Of a stretch of 64,000 bases of DNA, positions 48,009-58,100 are shown in pieces; position 1 is the stretch's first letter; every line of letters begins with the position of its first letter. The notes beneath the pieces are model-generated. The model did not search any database. It was not told the origin of the DNA and saw only the letters and a list, made by a program, of their open reading frames with translations. The stretch covers positions 1,116,001 to 1,180,000 of the forward strand of contig NC_050723.1 in assembly GCF_013402915.1 (NCBI RefSeq), given 5' to 3'. The position numbers were made by a program, and so were the translations under genes. The DNA is from Zygotorulaspora mrakii. Lineage: Eukaryota > Ascomycota > Saccharomycetes > Saccharomycetales > Saccharomycetaceae.

Positions 48009-50247
48009 CTTTTAGTGTTGTTTGTCAAAAAAATGTGCAACCGTTCTTGAATTGAAAACAAAATGCTGTAGAAGAAAAAGAGGTAGTACAAATCATGTAT
48101 CATTGGTAGGTGCTATAATTGTGGATGCTAGCTCGATATAGGAATAATAGGAGATTACACATCTTTTGACAAGGGATATCGCTCATATTTGTGTTTCAAT
48201 CTCATTGAAATAACTATTCCAACTCCTCTCCCCTAAGGAACGACTATGAATGAATAAAAACGATAGCATATGCATCTATGATGCACAACAAGAACTTAAT
48301 GCACATTTTGACAAATTGAAAGTAATTTTCATATCGAATGCGACTGCATGCGACCGAAGAATTGGAAAAAATCACAGTAGCTAAGTAGCTCATGATTTAG
48401 CCATTGAAATAATAAGTAGTGCACCAGACACAATCCAAGACTTGCACCTGATGAAATCTTTCGAGTGGAAGCCTCAAAACGATGAAATTTAATGAGAAAA
48501 TTAATCATTTGAAGTTTGTTGATAGACATTTGATTGCACATCAAAAATGATACTATGGTATCAAGTTAGAGTGACACAATTTCTTGGTTCCATATCTTGA
48601 AATAATAAAAGTTATTTTATTTTTGGAATGAATGGAAGTTGCCGATTTAAAAGAGTTTTCGCATTATGCCAAACGAAGAACGCCTATTGAACCTTAAACG
48701 GGATGAGGTGTAAACAACTTTCTCCCTTACCAAATCGTAGTTCATGGTCACGTTTCGTCCCAAATTGTCAGTTGATAACTCTCTTGAATCAGCCGTTGCT
48801 CTGCTAGGTCTTCATCTGGCTTGATTTGAGTAATATAATGATACATTTGGACTTTTTATCGTCCTAGAACTCAATGCGCTCATAATTTAAGCTTATCTCG
48901 ACTTCAGTGTATAGAGCCGCTATCCATAGGTCTTTGATCGCAAACAGTTATTTGTTACAATACCCGGTTCTTGATTAAAACCTTAACGCCTAGCATACCC
49001 TAGTTTCTACAATTGTGGTGTGGGCATAGACCCCTGTTAACTGTTCGAATGTAATTGACTCGCGATCCTGTCTTTAGTGAACTAGACGATACAGTGAAAC
49101 ATTCTGGAGCCCGGTAGTTGCCTGATTTGGCCGCCTCCCCATAATGGCCTTCTCGGCGACTGGATACGTGATATTCGATTCCAGATCCTATAACTGCGCT
49201 TTGCTGGAACACTCCCCCAGTTATGACAGTCAAATGAGTAATGATTCAGTCAATGATGTCTCTATCGCCCCATGATATCAGATGTTGTGAATAGGTGGCG
49301 ATTTATGCCAGGCAAACTTCGCTGGCCACATCTTGTTCCCTCGAACAATTCATCCATCGCGTGGTATCCTATATGACCCGACTGTTGTTGATTGCAAGAA
49401 GGAACTGATTTATTTCAAAATAGTAGATGTTGAAATTTGTCAATGATATATTACCTAGACAGCCAGCTAATGTAATTATATTCAAGGTGCTGTTATAAAG
49501 CTCGGCCCGCGTGGATGGCGCAAAAGGTCCATGTAATTCCAGTTTCTCAATACAACCTCTATTGATTAGTTCAGAAGGCATACAGAATGCTCTACTCGTG
49601 GATGTTAAAGAGTGTAGGAGACCGAGCAATCTGATAAGGCTGCCCATAATGTACCTTTTTTAATTGGACAGCAGAATTTTTGTCAGAATGTTAAACAATG
49701 CATTTTTATGGTATTCTATCAATGGTAAAATGCGACTGTTAGAGCGGGAATATAACATGAACATTATTCACTAGTAGCCTGTGATACGTCTTCAGTCACA
49801 TGCCGTATGTCTCGTAGCTGTAGAAAGTGCAATTTTCAATTGGGCGTATACTGAATGTACTGTCCTTTCTCGCTCGAGGGATGGTGAAAATTTTTACCTG
49901 CGATAATGCATGCTGTTATGACTCGATGCTGTGCAGTTTGGTAGGATATAAAGAAGACTTTATAAATCGTTCGCTTTTTAGGTTACACTACAAAGAAGAG
50001 GGAGGAAGTTTCCAGACACAGTTACTACATAAACTTGAAGTCACGAACTTAGCGTAAGAAGTTGTATACTACAGTCTCAGTGTTTTAATGCCTTGTTAGT
50101 TTCCATATATCAGTTTAACTATGAATAATATCGCGAAGTCCGAAAATAACCCACTCTCAAATAAATTACAACATATTAGGCAAGGGTGGGTAAATATGTA
50201 CATTTGTATATATAAACCTCCATCAACCTTCCCTTTAACAATTACAA
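48009..50247. other. Gene-poor region upstream of NPR3
   Basis: 2.2 kb without a confidently supported gene. The only coding-like signal is a possible decayed ORF on the minus strand at 49000-49647. The remainder is AT-rich and unremarkable. Confidence 0.45.
49000..49647 (-). pseudogene. Possible decayed ORF of unknown family
   Basis: On the minus strand a 92-codon ATG-started frame (49647 to 49369) and a 77-codon open frame (49233 to 49000) are in the same reading frame, separated by about 45 codons with two further in-frame stops. Roughly 215 codons contain only three internal stops, fewer than expected by chance in this base composition. The N-terminus is hydrophobic after a single Arg (MGSLIRLLGLLHSL), compatible with a signal peptide. 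I do not recognise the family. Chance cannot be excluded. Confidence 0.25.
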
Positions 50248-50319
50248 GCCATCCTAGTATAGTGGTTAGTACACATCGTTGTGGCCGATGAAACCCAGGT
50301 TCGATTCCAGGGGATGGCA
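50248..50319 (+). tRNA. tH(GUG): tRNA-His(GUG)
   Basis: A 72-nt intronless cloverleaf. The acceptor stem GCCATCC/GGATGGC is fully paired, the anticodon arm is CATCG-TTGTGGC-CGATG with anticodon GTG, and the T arm contains TTCGATT; discriminator A. Nearly identical to yeast tRNA-His(GUG). A T-run immediately follows (Pol III terminator). The T stem CCAGG/CCAGG has an A-A mismatch (51-63) where S. cerevisiae has a U-A pair. Confidence 0.95.
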
Positions 50320-50523
50320 TTTGTTTTTTTAGATTTTCCACACATTTATTTTTTTGGAGAGACATTATGCAGGATATAACAATTCTAACTTTGAACTATA
50401 GATAACCAGCGCCATTTATTCACTATCCAGTCATTCGAGCTTTTTTTTTGCCGTATCTCCTCAGTTCTATAGTATGTCGTACCACAGTTTATAAAGGATA
50501 TTGAGATGAGCTACATCAAGTAT

Positions 50524-51151
50524 TGTTGAAATATAAATCGATATTGTAAGATATATTAAAGATATTTAGAAAGAATGTTTTCTTCGGCGTTGTCGATAGT
50601 AACTTGGTTTGACATTGATAATAATGCTATGATATTCAATTATAGAGGTATATAATTCCTTGGTTTTCTATATCACGGATTGAAATAAAACTAATTGAAC
50701 TTGGATTAGTATCTGGAAAATACGTCAGTATTTATACCTAGCATTTCGCACCTATTGAACCATAAGAGAGGACGATGAGTGAAGAATTTTCATCGTCATC
50801 ACACCATTTCTAGTCCGGGTGAATCCACAGTACAACTGTAATTTCGTGTTCATTCCATAAACCCCTTCGTAGTCAGATATCGGATGATAATCTATCGCGA
50901 GACGTTTACAACTCAGGAGTCTGACTACGAAGGAGTTTATGGAATGAACACGAAATAACAGTTGTACTGTGGATTCTATGGGATTAGAAATGGTGTGATG
51001 ACAAGTTCAATTAGTTTTATCTCAATTCATGATATAGGAAACCAAGGAATTATATATCTCTATAATTGAATATCATAGCATTATCATCAATGTCAAACCA
51101 AGTTACTATCGACAACGCCGAAGAAAACATTCTTTCTAAATAATTTCAACA
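50524..51151. mobile_element. Two LTR-like sequences in inverted orientation (interrupted palindrome)
   Basis: The left end begins TGTTGAAAT and the right end is its complement ending in CAACA, the typical terminal bases of Ty1/copia-type LTRs. Outer arms 50564-50702 and 51003-51144 are near-identical inverted copies; inner arms 50795-50877 and 50920-51002 are also inverted copies; the central loop is 42 nt. The left copy has 92 nt extra (50703-50794) and about 32 nt extra near its end. The 5 bp flanking each end do not match, so there is no target-site duplication. No coding sequence is inside. It lies between two tRNA genes, a usual Ty1-type insertion environment. It could be two solo LTRs inserted tail to tail or one foldback derivative. 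Confidence 0.75.
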
Positions 51152-51376
51152 GAAATAAGTCTTCTGCTTATCTCACAATGTCAACCAAATTTCAAGGATT
51201 ATCAATATGTAGCCAAAGTATTACCGCCAACTCCGTCCGATAAGGAAAATCAACCATTTTAAAATCTGATAAGTACATACTGAGGTGTATCATGAAGTAC
51301 ACGTGATGTACTGGCTCAAGACCACCGTATGTAGATAATATTCACAATTAGTTTTTGGTAGATTCAACAATAATTA

Positions 51377-51485
51377 GGGCGTGTGGTCTAGTGGTATGAT
51401 TCTCGCTTTGGGCGAATCTTCAGAACACTGAAGATTAACATATCAAGCATGCGAGAGGCCCTGGGTTCAATTCCCAGCTCGCCCC
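51377..51485 (+). tRNA. tP(UGG): tRNA-Pro(UGG) with intron
   Basis: Exon 1 is 51377-51412, intron 51413-51449 (37 nt), exon 2 51450-51485; mature length 72 nt. Exons are essentially identical to yeast tRNA-Pro(UGG). The intron interrupts after position 37, next to the TGG anticodon, and carries its own 9-bp hairpin (AATCTTCAG/CTGAAGATT), which suits recognition by the tRNA splicing endonuclease. T-runs downstream fit Pol III termination. Confidence 0.97.
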
Positions 51486-51697
51486 AATTAATTTTTTAAT
51501 TTTTTCACTGCTCTTCTCGCTTTGATCAGCGAGCGGTTTTCACACAGGAGATGAAGAGAACAATGTCAATTCTGAGTATACAAGGCGAAGGGAACTCGTG
51601 AAGTCTGACTCATGATGGAAAGGAATCGACAACTTTTTGCTTGGCAGCAGTTGTTGTGTGAATTTTTAATAGTTGGAATTTAAATTCTTCAGAGACT

Positions 51698-51735
51698 CAT
51701 GGTAAGAGCCCCCCATGGTAAGAGCCCCCCATGGT
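51698..51735. repeat. 16-bp tandem repeat
   Basis: CATGGTAAGAGCCCCC occurs at 51698-51713 and 51714-51729, followed by a partial third copy. Non-coding, between tRNA-Pro and the 3' end of SSA2. Confidence 0.85.
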
Positions 51736-52057
51736 ATGGTTGACTTCCGATTGAGCTCCCGAGCTCTTTGTAGCATTCCGCCAAACTGCTATGGGTAACT
51801 TCAGTAATGCGGTGAGAAGAACCATGAAACTAAGTAGTATTTCAATTAAATGATTCTTCTTATTGCTGTATCCATATGCTAAAGGCCGCTCGCGCGACGA
51901 TTTGAAGCTATAATGTGTTTGCTAACTAAGACGGCCTTTGTAAATAAAGGAACAAAAGTAAGTATTTTTCTTATTCACTTTGTTTATATATATATTGTAC
52001 AGTGTTTGTAAATAATCGTAACGTTAGAGAAGAAATCATAAATGTCTATCAAACTGT

Positions 52058-53983
52058 TTAATCAACTTCTTCAACAGTTGGACCTTCTGGTTCAGGAGCA
52101 GAGGCACCCGCGCCTGGGAAACCACCAGGAGCACCACCGGCAGCACCAGGAGCACCACCAGCTTGGTACAGTTTGGTCATAATTGGATTAGCAATATCTT
52201 GAAGTTCCTTCAATTGATCATCAAATTCCTCCTTTGTAGCGGTTTGATTACTGTCTAACCATTGAATGGTTTCTTCAGCCTTCTTGGTGACAGTTTCTTT
52301 GTCAGCTTCTTCTAATTTGTCACCAGCTTCAGAGATAGAGCTCTTCAAAGAGTAAGCAATAGATTCCAATTGGTTCTTAGATGCAATTCTGCCAGCTTCC
52401 TTTTCATCCTCTTCCTTGAATTTTTCAGCCTCAGCGACCATCTTTTCAATTTCTTCCTTAGATAATCTACCCTTATCGTTAGTGATAGTGATCTTGTTCG
52501 ATTTACCAGTACCCTTTTCAACAGCAGAAACGTTTAGAATACCATTGGAGTCAACATCGAAAGTGACTTCGATTTGTGGGACACCTCTTGGTGCTGGTGG
52601 AATACCACTCAATTCGAATTTACCTAATAGGTTGTTGTCCTTTGTTCTAGCTCTTTCACCTTCAAAGACTTGAATCAAGACACCTGGTTGGTTGTCAGCG
52701 TAAGTAGAGAAAGTTTCAGACTTCTTTGTTGGGATAGTTGAGTTTCTTGGAATCAATTTAGTCATGACACCACCAGCGGTTTCAATACCTAGAGATAATG
52801 GAGCAACATCCAATAGCAATAGATCTTGAGTCTTGGAAGACTGGTCACCAGTCAAGATGGCAGCTTGGACAGCAGCACCGTAAGCAACGGCTTCATCTGG
52901 GTTAATAGATCTGTTTGGTTCCTTACCATTGAAGTAGTCAGTGACCAATTTTTGAACCTTTGGAATTCTGGTAGAACCACCAACCAAGACAATTTCATGA
53001 ACTTGAGATTTGTCCAATTTAGCGTCTCTCAAAACCTTTTCAACTGGATCCAAAGTAGATCTGAATAGATCAGCACACAACTCCTCGAATCTAGCTCTGG
53101 TAATGGAAGTGTAGAAGTCAATACCTTCGTACAAGGAATCAATTTCGACAGAGGTCTGAGCAGAAGAAGATAGAGTTCTCTTTGCTCTTTCACAAGCAGT
53201 TCTTAATCTTCTCAAAGCTCTTTGGTTGGAGGTTAGATCTTTCTTGTTCTTTCTCTTGAATTCATTGGCTAAGTGAGTGACCAATCTGTTGTCGAAATCT
53301 TCACCACCCAAGTGAGTGTCACCAGCGGTAGCTTTGACTTCGAAGATACCATCTTCAATGGTCAACAAGGAGACATCGAAGGTACCACCACCTAAATCGA
53401 AAATTAAAACATTTTCTTCACCACCTTTCTTGTCTAGACCGTAAGCAATGGCAGCAGCAGTTGGTTCGTTAATGATACGTAGAACGTTCAAACCAGAAAT
53501 GGTACCGGCATCCTTTGTAGCTTGTCTTTGAGAATCGTTGAAGTAAGCTGGAACAGTGACGACGGCATCGTTAACCTTAGTACCCAAGTAACCTTCTGCG
53601 GTTTCCTTCATCTTACCCAAGATCATGGAAGAAATTTGTTCTGGAGTGAATTTTTTGGTTTCACCTTTGAATTCAACTTCAACTTGTGGCTTACCTTCGA
53701 CATCAACAATCTTGAATGGAAAGTGCTTCATGTCACCTTGAACTTCAGGGTCACTGAAGTTTCTACCAATCAAACGCTTAGCATCGAAAACAGTGTTAGA
53801 TGGGTTCATGGCAGCTTGGTTCTTAGCAGCATCACCAATCAATCTTTCAGTATCAGTGAACGCAACGAAAGATGGAGTGGTTCTGTTACCTTGATCGTTC
53901 GCAATAATTTCGACACGATCGTTGGAGAAGTGTGCAACACAAGAGTACGTAGTACCCAAGTCAATACCAACAGCCTTGGACAT
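52058..53983 (-). CDS. SSA2: Cytosolic Hsp70 chaperone, Ssa type
   Basis: A 641-residue protein that is a full-length Hsp70. ATPase domain (1-385) with [26 protein letters not shown] and [14 protein letters not shown]; substrate-binding domain (about 395-540); a lid; a Gly/Pro/Ala-rich tail; and the terminal EEVD for TPR co-chaperones. It folds nascent and stress-damaged proteins, assists import into organelles, and hands aggregates to Hsp104. S. cerevisiae has the SSA1/SSA2 pair from genome duplication; position beside POM33 and HIF1 matches YLL024C. Strong codon bias (few synonymous codons used, such as GGT, GCT, AAG) indicates high expression. Confidence 0.98.
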   Translation of the reverse strand: MSKAVGIDLGTTYSCVAHFSNDRVEIIANDQGNRTTPSFVAFTDTERLIGDAAKNQAAMNPSNTVFDAKRLIGRNFSDPEVQGDMKHFPFKIVDVEGKPQVEVEFKGETKKFTPEQISSMILGKMKETAEGYLGTKVNDAVVTVPAYFNDSQRQATKDAGTISGLNVLRIINEPTAAAIAYGLDKKGGEENVLIFDLGGGTFDVSLLTIEDGIFEVKATAGDTHLGGEDFDNRLVTHLANEFKRKNKKDLTSNQRALRRLRTACERAKRTLSSSAQTSVEIDSLYEGIDFYTSITRARFEELCADLFRSTLDPVEKVLRDAKLDKSQVHEIVLVGGSTRIPKVQKLVTDYFNGKEPNRSINPDEAVAYGAAVQAAILTGDQSSKTQDLLLLDVAPLSLGIETAGGVMTKLIPRNSTIPTKKSETFSTYADNQPGVLIQVFEGERARTKDNNLLGKFELSGIPPAPRGVPQIEVTFDVDSNGILNVSAVEKGTGKSNKITITNDKGRLSKEEIEKMVAEAEKFKEEDEKEAGRIASKNQLESIAYSLKSSISEAGDKLEEADKETVTKKAEETIQWLDSNQTATKEEFDDQLKELQDIANPIMTKLYQAGGAPGAAGGAPGGFPGAGASAPEPEGPTVEEVD

Positions 53984-54135
53984 TCTAAATTGTTTTTTTT
54001 TCTATTTTATCCTTTTAGAAGAAAATCAATATGGACAATTCCAATTGTTTTTCTTTCTCTGTCTGTAGAATTTCTAGGAGAGCAAGTAGAGAGAGAACAA
54101 TTGTCAACATCATGAACTTTTGACCGGAACACTCC

Positions 54136-54229
54136 TTTTATATAATTTTAGAATCTGCTGAACCAATCTCCCGTTGTCGTTCACTTCGCCTTTCCCCAAA
54201 TTGCGACCATTGATCGAACATTCTAGAAA
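54136..54229 (-). promoter_or_regulatory. Heat-shock element and TATA box of SSA2
   Basis: A perfect three-unit heat-shock element, cGAAcaTTCtaGAAa, at 54215-54229, about 235 bp before the ATG. TATATAAAA on the minus strand (54136-54144) lies about 155 bp before it. The arrangement fits Hsf1-driven expression. Confidence 0.8.
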
Positions 54230-54551
54230 TACTATTCAACTTTGTCCCCGTCCCCCGTTCCCTGCAACTTTCGCACGACTGTTCTCGCAGATCCGTCATA
54301 TTTGACAAAGATCAACTCGCTCAGCGTCGTCTCCGGAATCCAATAGAAGCTACTTGGACATTCGATCAGATTCGATTATCTGCCGGACACATGTTTTTGT
54401 TTAGTTTTTATCATTTTAGGTTCGTCTGTTGCCTTCGGCACCGGACAAGCGGTTTTTTCTTGCAATGGAAAGTTTCAGAACATTTCGTCATAGCTCGAAG
54501 AATCCTCGAGAAACTGCCTATTCTCGCATTTCGGCGAGATAGCAAGCGTGC

Positions 54552-54561
54552 TAGCCGCCGA
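54552..54561. promoter_or_regulatory. URS1-like element upstream of SSA2
   Basis: TAGCCGCCGA, an exact match to the URS1 (Ume6-binding) consensus, about 570 bp upstream of the SSA2 start. An upstream repression element is known in the S. cerevisiae SSA1 promoter. Confidence 0.6.
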
Positions 54562-54729
54562 AAATACTGAACTGCCATGTGCTGCCGCAGCATTGTCATT
54601 GCGCGATTGGCCTTTTGGTTGAAGTCTTACAGATCCTACCGGCACAAACAGGACCAAAGACGTGAAAAAAAACTCAGATTGTTGCCAATGGGCTTGTGGC
54701 CAAGTTACATAGGATTCATACTATATACC

Positions 54730-55551
54730 TTACTCAGCTTTAGATGCGTGCGCAGACTGGGGAGGAACAGGCGACTTGGCGAGACGGAACTCGGAGAGCC
54801 GGATCAACAGACTTTTGGATTTATTGTAGGCCTTTTTGAGCGGAATCGGGATGGATGGGTGACTCATGATGCCGTCAAGTCTGACTCTCCATTGCGCAAA
54901 TGCAGACTTCATGTACTTCGAGTTCTCGAATCTGAACTTGATGAACGTGGAATAGGATGCAAATAGCACCAGCGATCTTGGATACCAGAATATCACCCTC
55001 AGCAACAAACAAGCTAGGATGCCCAACTCTGCGCTTCCGACCCAGTACATACATCTCTCGTTGTAACTACGAACGGTGTTGTCAATGAACAACACCATCT
55101 TGCTGTTTGATGCATTCAAATTGAATACCTCCGGTAGGAGGATGCTTTTCACGTAGATCAAAACATGGAACACTGAAAACATCATATAGGGAACTAATGA
55201 AAGCGTAAACTGTGGGGTAAACGTCCACACGATTGCCATCAAAAAGTATAAGACGTCTCCATTTTGAAGAAGCGATGCTGGCGTAATAGTCCTTGCAGCT
55301 GAACCAGAACTGGTTCCTGCAGCTGGCCCAGACTTGATAAAATAGTGCTGGTAGGTGATAATACCGAAAGATTCTAAAACACCAAAATAAGCTAACCTAT
55401 ACAAAAGGGGTCTAAAAGACGTTAAGCATAGCAACGACGAAAACAGTGTGATTGCATGTCCAACAAACCATGCAAATTGTAGAGTCTTAGCTAACTCCAT
55501 TAATCTCTTGATGGGTGTCCCTGGCATATTGGTGGTTGGTTTAGGTGGCAT
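54730..55551 (-). CDS. POM33: Pom33/TMEM33 family membrane protein of nuclear pores and ER
   Basis: A 273-residue protein (279 in S. cerevisiae). It has three or four transmembrane segments (about 26-50, 85-110 and a pair between 110 and 205), with the conserved QFAWFVGHAITLFSSLLCL near the N-terminus. A basic amphipathic C-terminal tail (about 215-273) follows; in S. cerevisiae this region binds curved membranes and import receptors. Pom33 helps distribute nuclear pore complexes. Tandem with SSA2 and HIF1 on the minus strand as in YLL024C-YLL022C. Confidence 0.95.
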   Translation of the reverse strand: MPPKPTTNMPGTPIKRLMELAKTLQFAWFVGHAITLFSSLLCLTSFRPLLYRLAYFGVLESFGIITYQHYFIKSGPAAGTSSGSAARTITPASLLQNGDVLYFLMAIVWTFTPQFTLSLVPYMMFSVFHVLIYVKSILLPEVFNLNASNSKMVLFIDNTVRSYNERCMYWVGSAELGILACLLLRVIFWYPRSLVLFASYSTFIKFRFENSKYMKSAFAQWRVRLDGIMSHPSIPIPLKKAYNKSKSLLIRLSEFRLAKSPVPPQSAHASKAE

Positions 55552-55745
55552 ATCGTGACTAGATAGTTATTCGCTTTTCAGGTTTTTTCCTTATCCTTCT
55601 GTATGCGTCCCTTTCTTTGTTCCGAAAAATCATTATTGTCTTAAGTATTCTTTTTTTCCAATAACTGCTTCGCATCAAGCAAGAAAATACATTTTAGCAA
55701 ACGGGTTTCTGGCAAAAAATAAGTCATTAAATACTATGAAACTGC

Positions 55746-57017
55746 CTATTTACGTACTTTCTTCTTTTTCACCATATTGGATAGATCGTTTACTTTGCTT
55801 CTTTGATTTTGACTCATAGCTTGTTGTAAGAGCACTTCCATCATTGATGATTGCGTTAATATCTTTTCCTTGATATTGATTTTACCTTTGTCCAATATTT
55901 CCAAATCCTCATTTAATCTCTCTATTCTTTGTTCATCTTCTTCTATATTGATAGATTCGCCTGAATCAAGCCTTTTCTGAATTAATTCTAAAATTTGCTT
56001 TATATAACTCTTCTGTTTTTCCTTTGTTACATCCTTATTGTTTGAATCAAGCCATCTTAGAGATTCCGCCATTTTAAGGTAAATATTTATAATTTCTTCG
56101 TTATTTTCAATCGAAGTTGCATCCCTATAATATCGTATTGCCTCTTCGTAATCGCTTATTGACTGAGCAAAATCTTCCAATTCTTGATCAATATCTCCCA
56201 GGAGATCATGAATTTCCACCAGTTTAAGTTGAGTCTCTTTATTGAGTTTCTGCTTATTGACTGATGCTGATGATGACGGGGATGACGACGATGACGATAA
56301 TAATGAATTTGATGAATTTGTTGTGTTTGATGAATTTGATGACGTTGATGCAGATGTTGTTTTAGATATTGATGCAGATATGGGGGATGCAGGAGAAATG
56401 AGCGATGCCGGTGATTCGATGTACATGATACGTGCACGGAATAGCAATTCAATTGCATTCTCGAATACGTCACCTTTCAAATAATCTTGAACTCTGTTTG
56501 CATTTGTGAAGTCCGATGATCCCTGAACCGTGTTCAGTTCCTCCTGCTCGTCCTCATCTCCGTTACCCTCTGAATTTCTTTGCTGGCCCTCATTGTCCGA
56601 AAGCGATTCCTCCTCTACCTCTTCCTCCTCATGATCAAACTGGAAGAATTTCTGATTGAGCGCAAGCTTTTTGGCATTTAGTTCATTCTCACTTCCAGAT
56701 TCAAAAGCATCATCATCATCATCATCAGAAGCGTCGGCATCCTCAACATCAACGTCTTCTTCCTCACTATCACGATCATCCTCCTCATCCTGACCGCCGC
56801 CAAACATGTCATTTTTCTGTAGCCCTAATTGGTAGAGACACTTGGCTAGCAAAACACAGTGGGCTGGATTCGAAGAATCCAGCTTCACCAGTTCTGCGTA
56901 GCATCCGGTAGCTTTCGTGAAGTCACCGTTCGCCGTATACTTGGAGCCGCTAATGATAAGGCCATTGATCTGCCGTTGCAATTCTGTTGGATCGATCGAA
57001 TCGCCAGGATCACTCAT
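55746..57017 (-). CDS. HIF1: Hif1, NASP-family histone H3-H4 chaperone
   Basis: A 423-residue protein (385 in S. cerevisiae) from the ATG at 57017 (MSDPGDSIDPTELQRQ); a TTG-initiated extension of 17 residues was rejected. Order: TPR1 (about 10-55), a TPR interrupted by a long Asp/Glu acidic region (about 70-170), a Ser/Thr-rich low-complexity linker, further TPRs (about 245-320, ending in YEEAIRYYRDA), and a basic C-terminal tail (KKKKVRK) fitting nuclear localisation. Hif1 associates with Hat1-Hat2 and H3-H4 in the nucleus and takes part in histone deposition. Confidence 0.93.
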   Translation of the reverse strand: MSDPGDSIDPTELQRQINGLIISGSKYTANGDFTKATGCYAELVKLDSSNPAHCVLLAKCLYQLGLQKNDMFGGGQDEEDDRDSEEEDVDVEDADASDDDDDDAFESGSENELNAKKLALNQKFFQFDHEEEEVEEESLSDNEGQQRNSEGNGDEDEQEELNTVQGSSDFTNANRVQDYLKGDVFENAIELLFRARIMYIESPASLISPASPISASISKTTSASTSSNSSNTTNSSNSLLSSSSSSPSSSASVNKQKLNKETQLKLVEIHDLLGDIDQELEDFAQSISDYEEAIRYYRDATSIENNEEIINIYLKMAESLRWLDSNNKDVTKEKQKSYIKQILELIQKRLDSGESINIEEDEQRIERLNEDLEILDKGKINIKEKILTQSSMMEVLLQQAMSQNQRSKVNDLSNMVKKKKVRK

Positions 57018-58100
57018 TACCGGCAACAATTCTAAACAACCAATCAGTACCAGCCCCAGTCGATCCAATACCCGCTTGTTAACTTCAATTGTACAGGAGT
57101 GAGTGGCAAGATCTGATGAAAAATTTTCTGCTTATATTCTCACTGTTTACTATACTCAAGTCAAATCAAATCAATAGACCAGATCAATATCAGATCAAAG
57201 ATGAGTTAAAGAAGGGAAAAAAAAAAAATCCAAGAAAAAAAGAACAGCCCGCGTGCAGAGTGATGCGAAACACCTAAATCGAAGAAAGAAAAAAAGTGCC
57301 CACGCCCATCAAAATATGCCTGGAGAGACGGCGTTAAAGCCACTCTTGCAACTCATGCTGAATAATGCTGAATAATGCCTAACAATCTGTAGCACTGCTG
57401 AGTACCATAGTCCGCACAGCTTACTTTTTCAACCATTCGGACCCACTAAGTGATCGGCCACTACGCCACGCACTCGCAAATCGTTGTGTCACAGGATCAC
57501 CCGAGACCAATCGCCAATTATTTGTGGCGGCTGTCGCAGGCAGATCGCGCTGTATGACCGTCGATTTCCGGCCAGAAGCCGCCTGTGCCGAGGAATGCTA
57601 ATCAGCAACGAAAAGGTACTTTATTCTTTTTTCTGCCTGATCAGCAAAAGGCGCTCATTGTTATGCGCATTGTTTTCCCGTCACGCCAAAAAAGAAGCGT
57701 GGTTTGACGCCCTTGGAGGTTGACGCGTCGCGCGTGAAGGGGGTGCGGCGTGGAGAGCAGCAGGATCCTGCGCTGGAGGGAGGGGCGTTCGGCAGGGAGC
57801 AGCATGGCAGCAGAGTGGCAGCAGACTACTAACGCCAGATCCGTGCAAGGCATGTTACCCGGCGCAACGCGTAAACTAGCAAATCAAAGCGAAGCTGGGA
57901 TGCATCTTGTCACTTTATTTTTCCAGATCTTGCATGGGCGGGTAAGTCGTGAGGAATTCTCTTGTGGGACAAAGACGAGACAATTACCCGATTCGTGACT
58001 GGGACGTGTTCTTGAAAGTATCGCTGTTTGTTCAAGAAAGCACAATCTCATTTATTCGTACAGTCTGTGTGATCAACAACGGGTCTTTCAAGGAGCAATA
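57018..58100. promoter_or_regulatory. Divergent promoter region, HIF1 / CDC3
   Basis: About 1.1 kb non-coding. Two MCB-type ACGCGT sites at 57723-57728 and 57867-57872, and two Reb1-type sites, TTACCCGG at 57855-57862 and TTACCCG at 57984-57990, all within 380 bp of CDC3. MCB sites direct G1/S expression by MBF; a histone chaperone and a septin are both plausible targets. This is also a synteny break: HIF1 (YLL022C) is followed by CDC3 (YLR314C). Confidence 0.55.

Larger units (their letters stand above)
50320..52057. other. Gene-free region between tRNA-His and SSA2
   Basis: Holds the LTR-like palindrome, tRNA-Pro and a 16-bp tandem repeat (each annotated). The rest is AT-rich, with the SSA2 3' flank at its right end. 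No protein gene seen. Confidence 0.6.
53984..54729. other. SSA2 promoter region
   Basis: Non-coding region of about 750 bp with heat-shock element, TATA box and a URS1 site, annotated separately. Confidence 0.6.

Noticed and set aside
49429..49450. TGTTGAAAT resembling the end of the LTR-like element
   Set aside because: Similarity stops after nine bases.
53522..54115. 197-codon plus-strand frame opposite the 5' part of SSA2
   Set aside because: Antisense shadow of a strongly codon-biased gene.
55600..55640. TTCCGAAA core resembling a centromere CDEIII
   Set aside because: The bases before it do not fit the CDEIII consensus, and no CDEI plus AT-rich CDEII lies at the right distance.
57018..57068. 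N-terminal extension of HIF1 with a hydrophobic stretch
   Set aside because: It begins with TTG; the ATG at 57017 gives the start expected for a nuclear chaperone.
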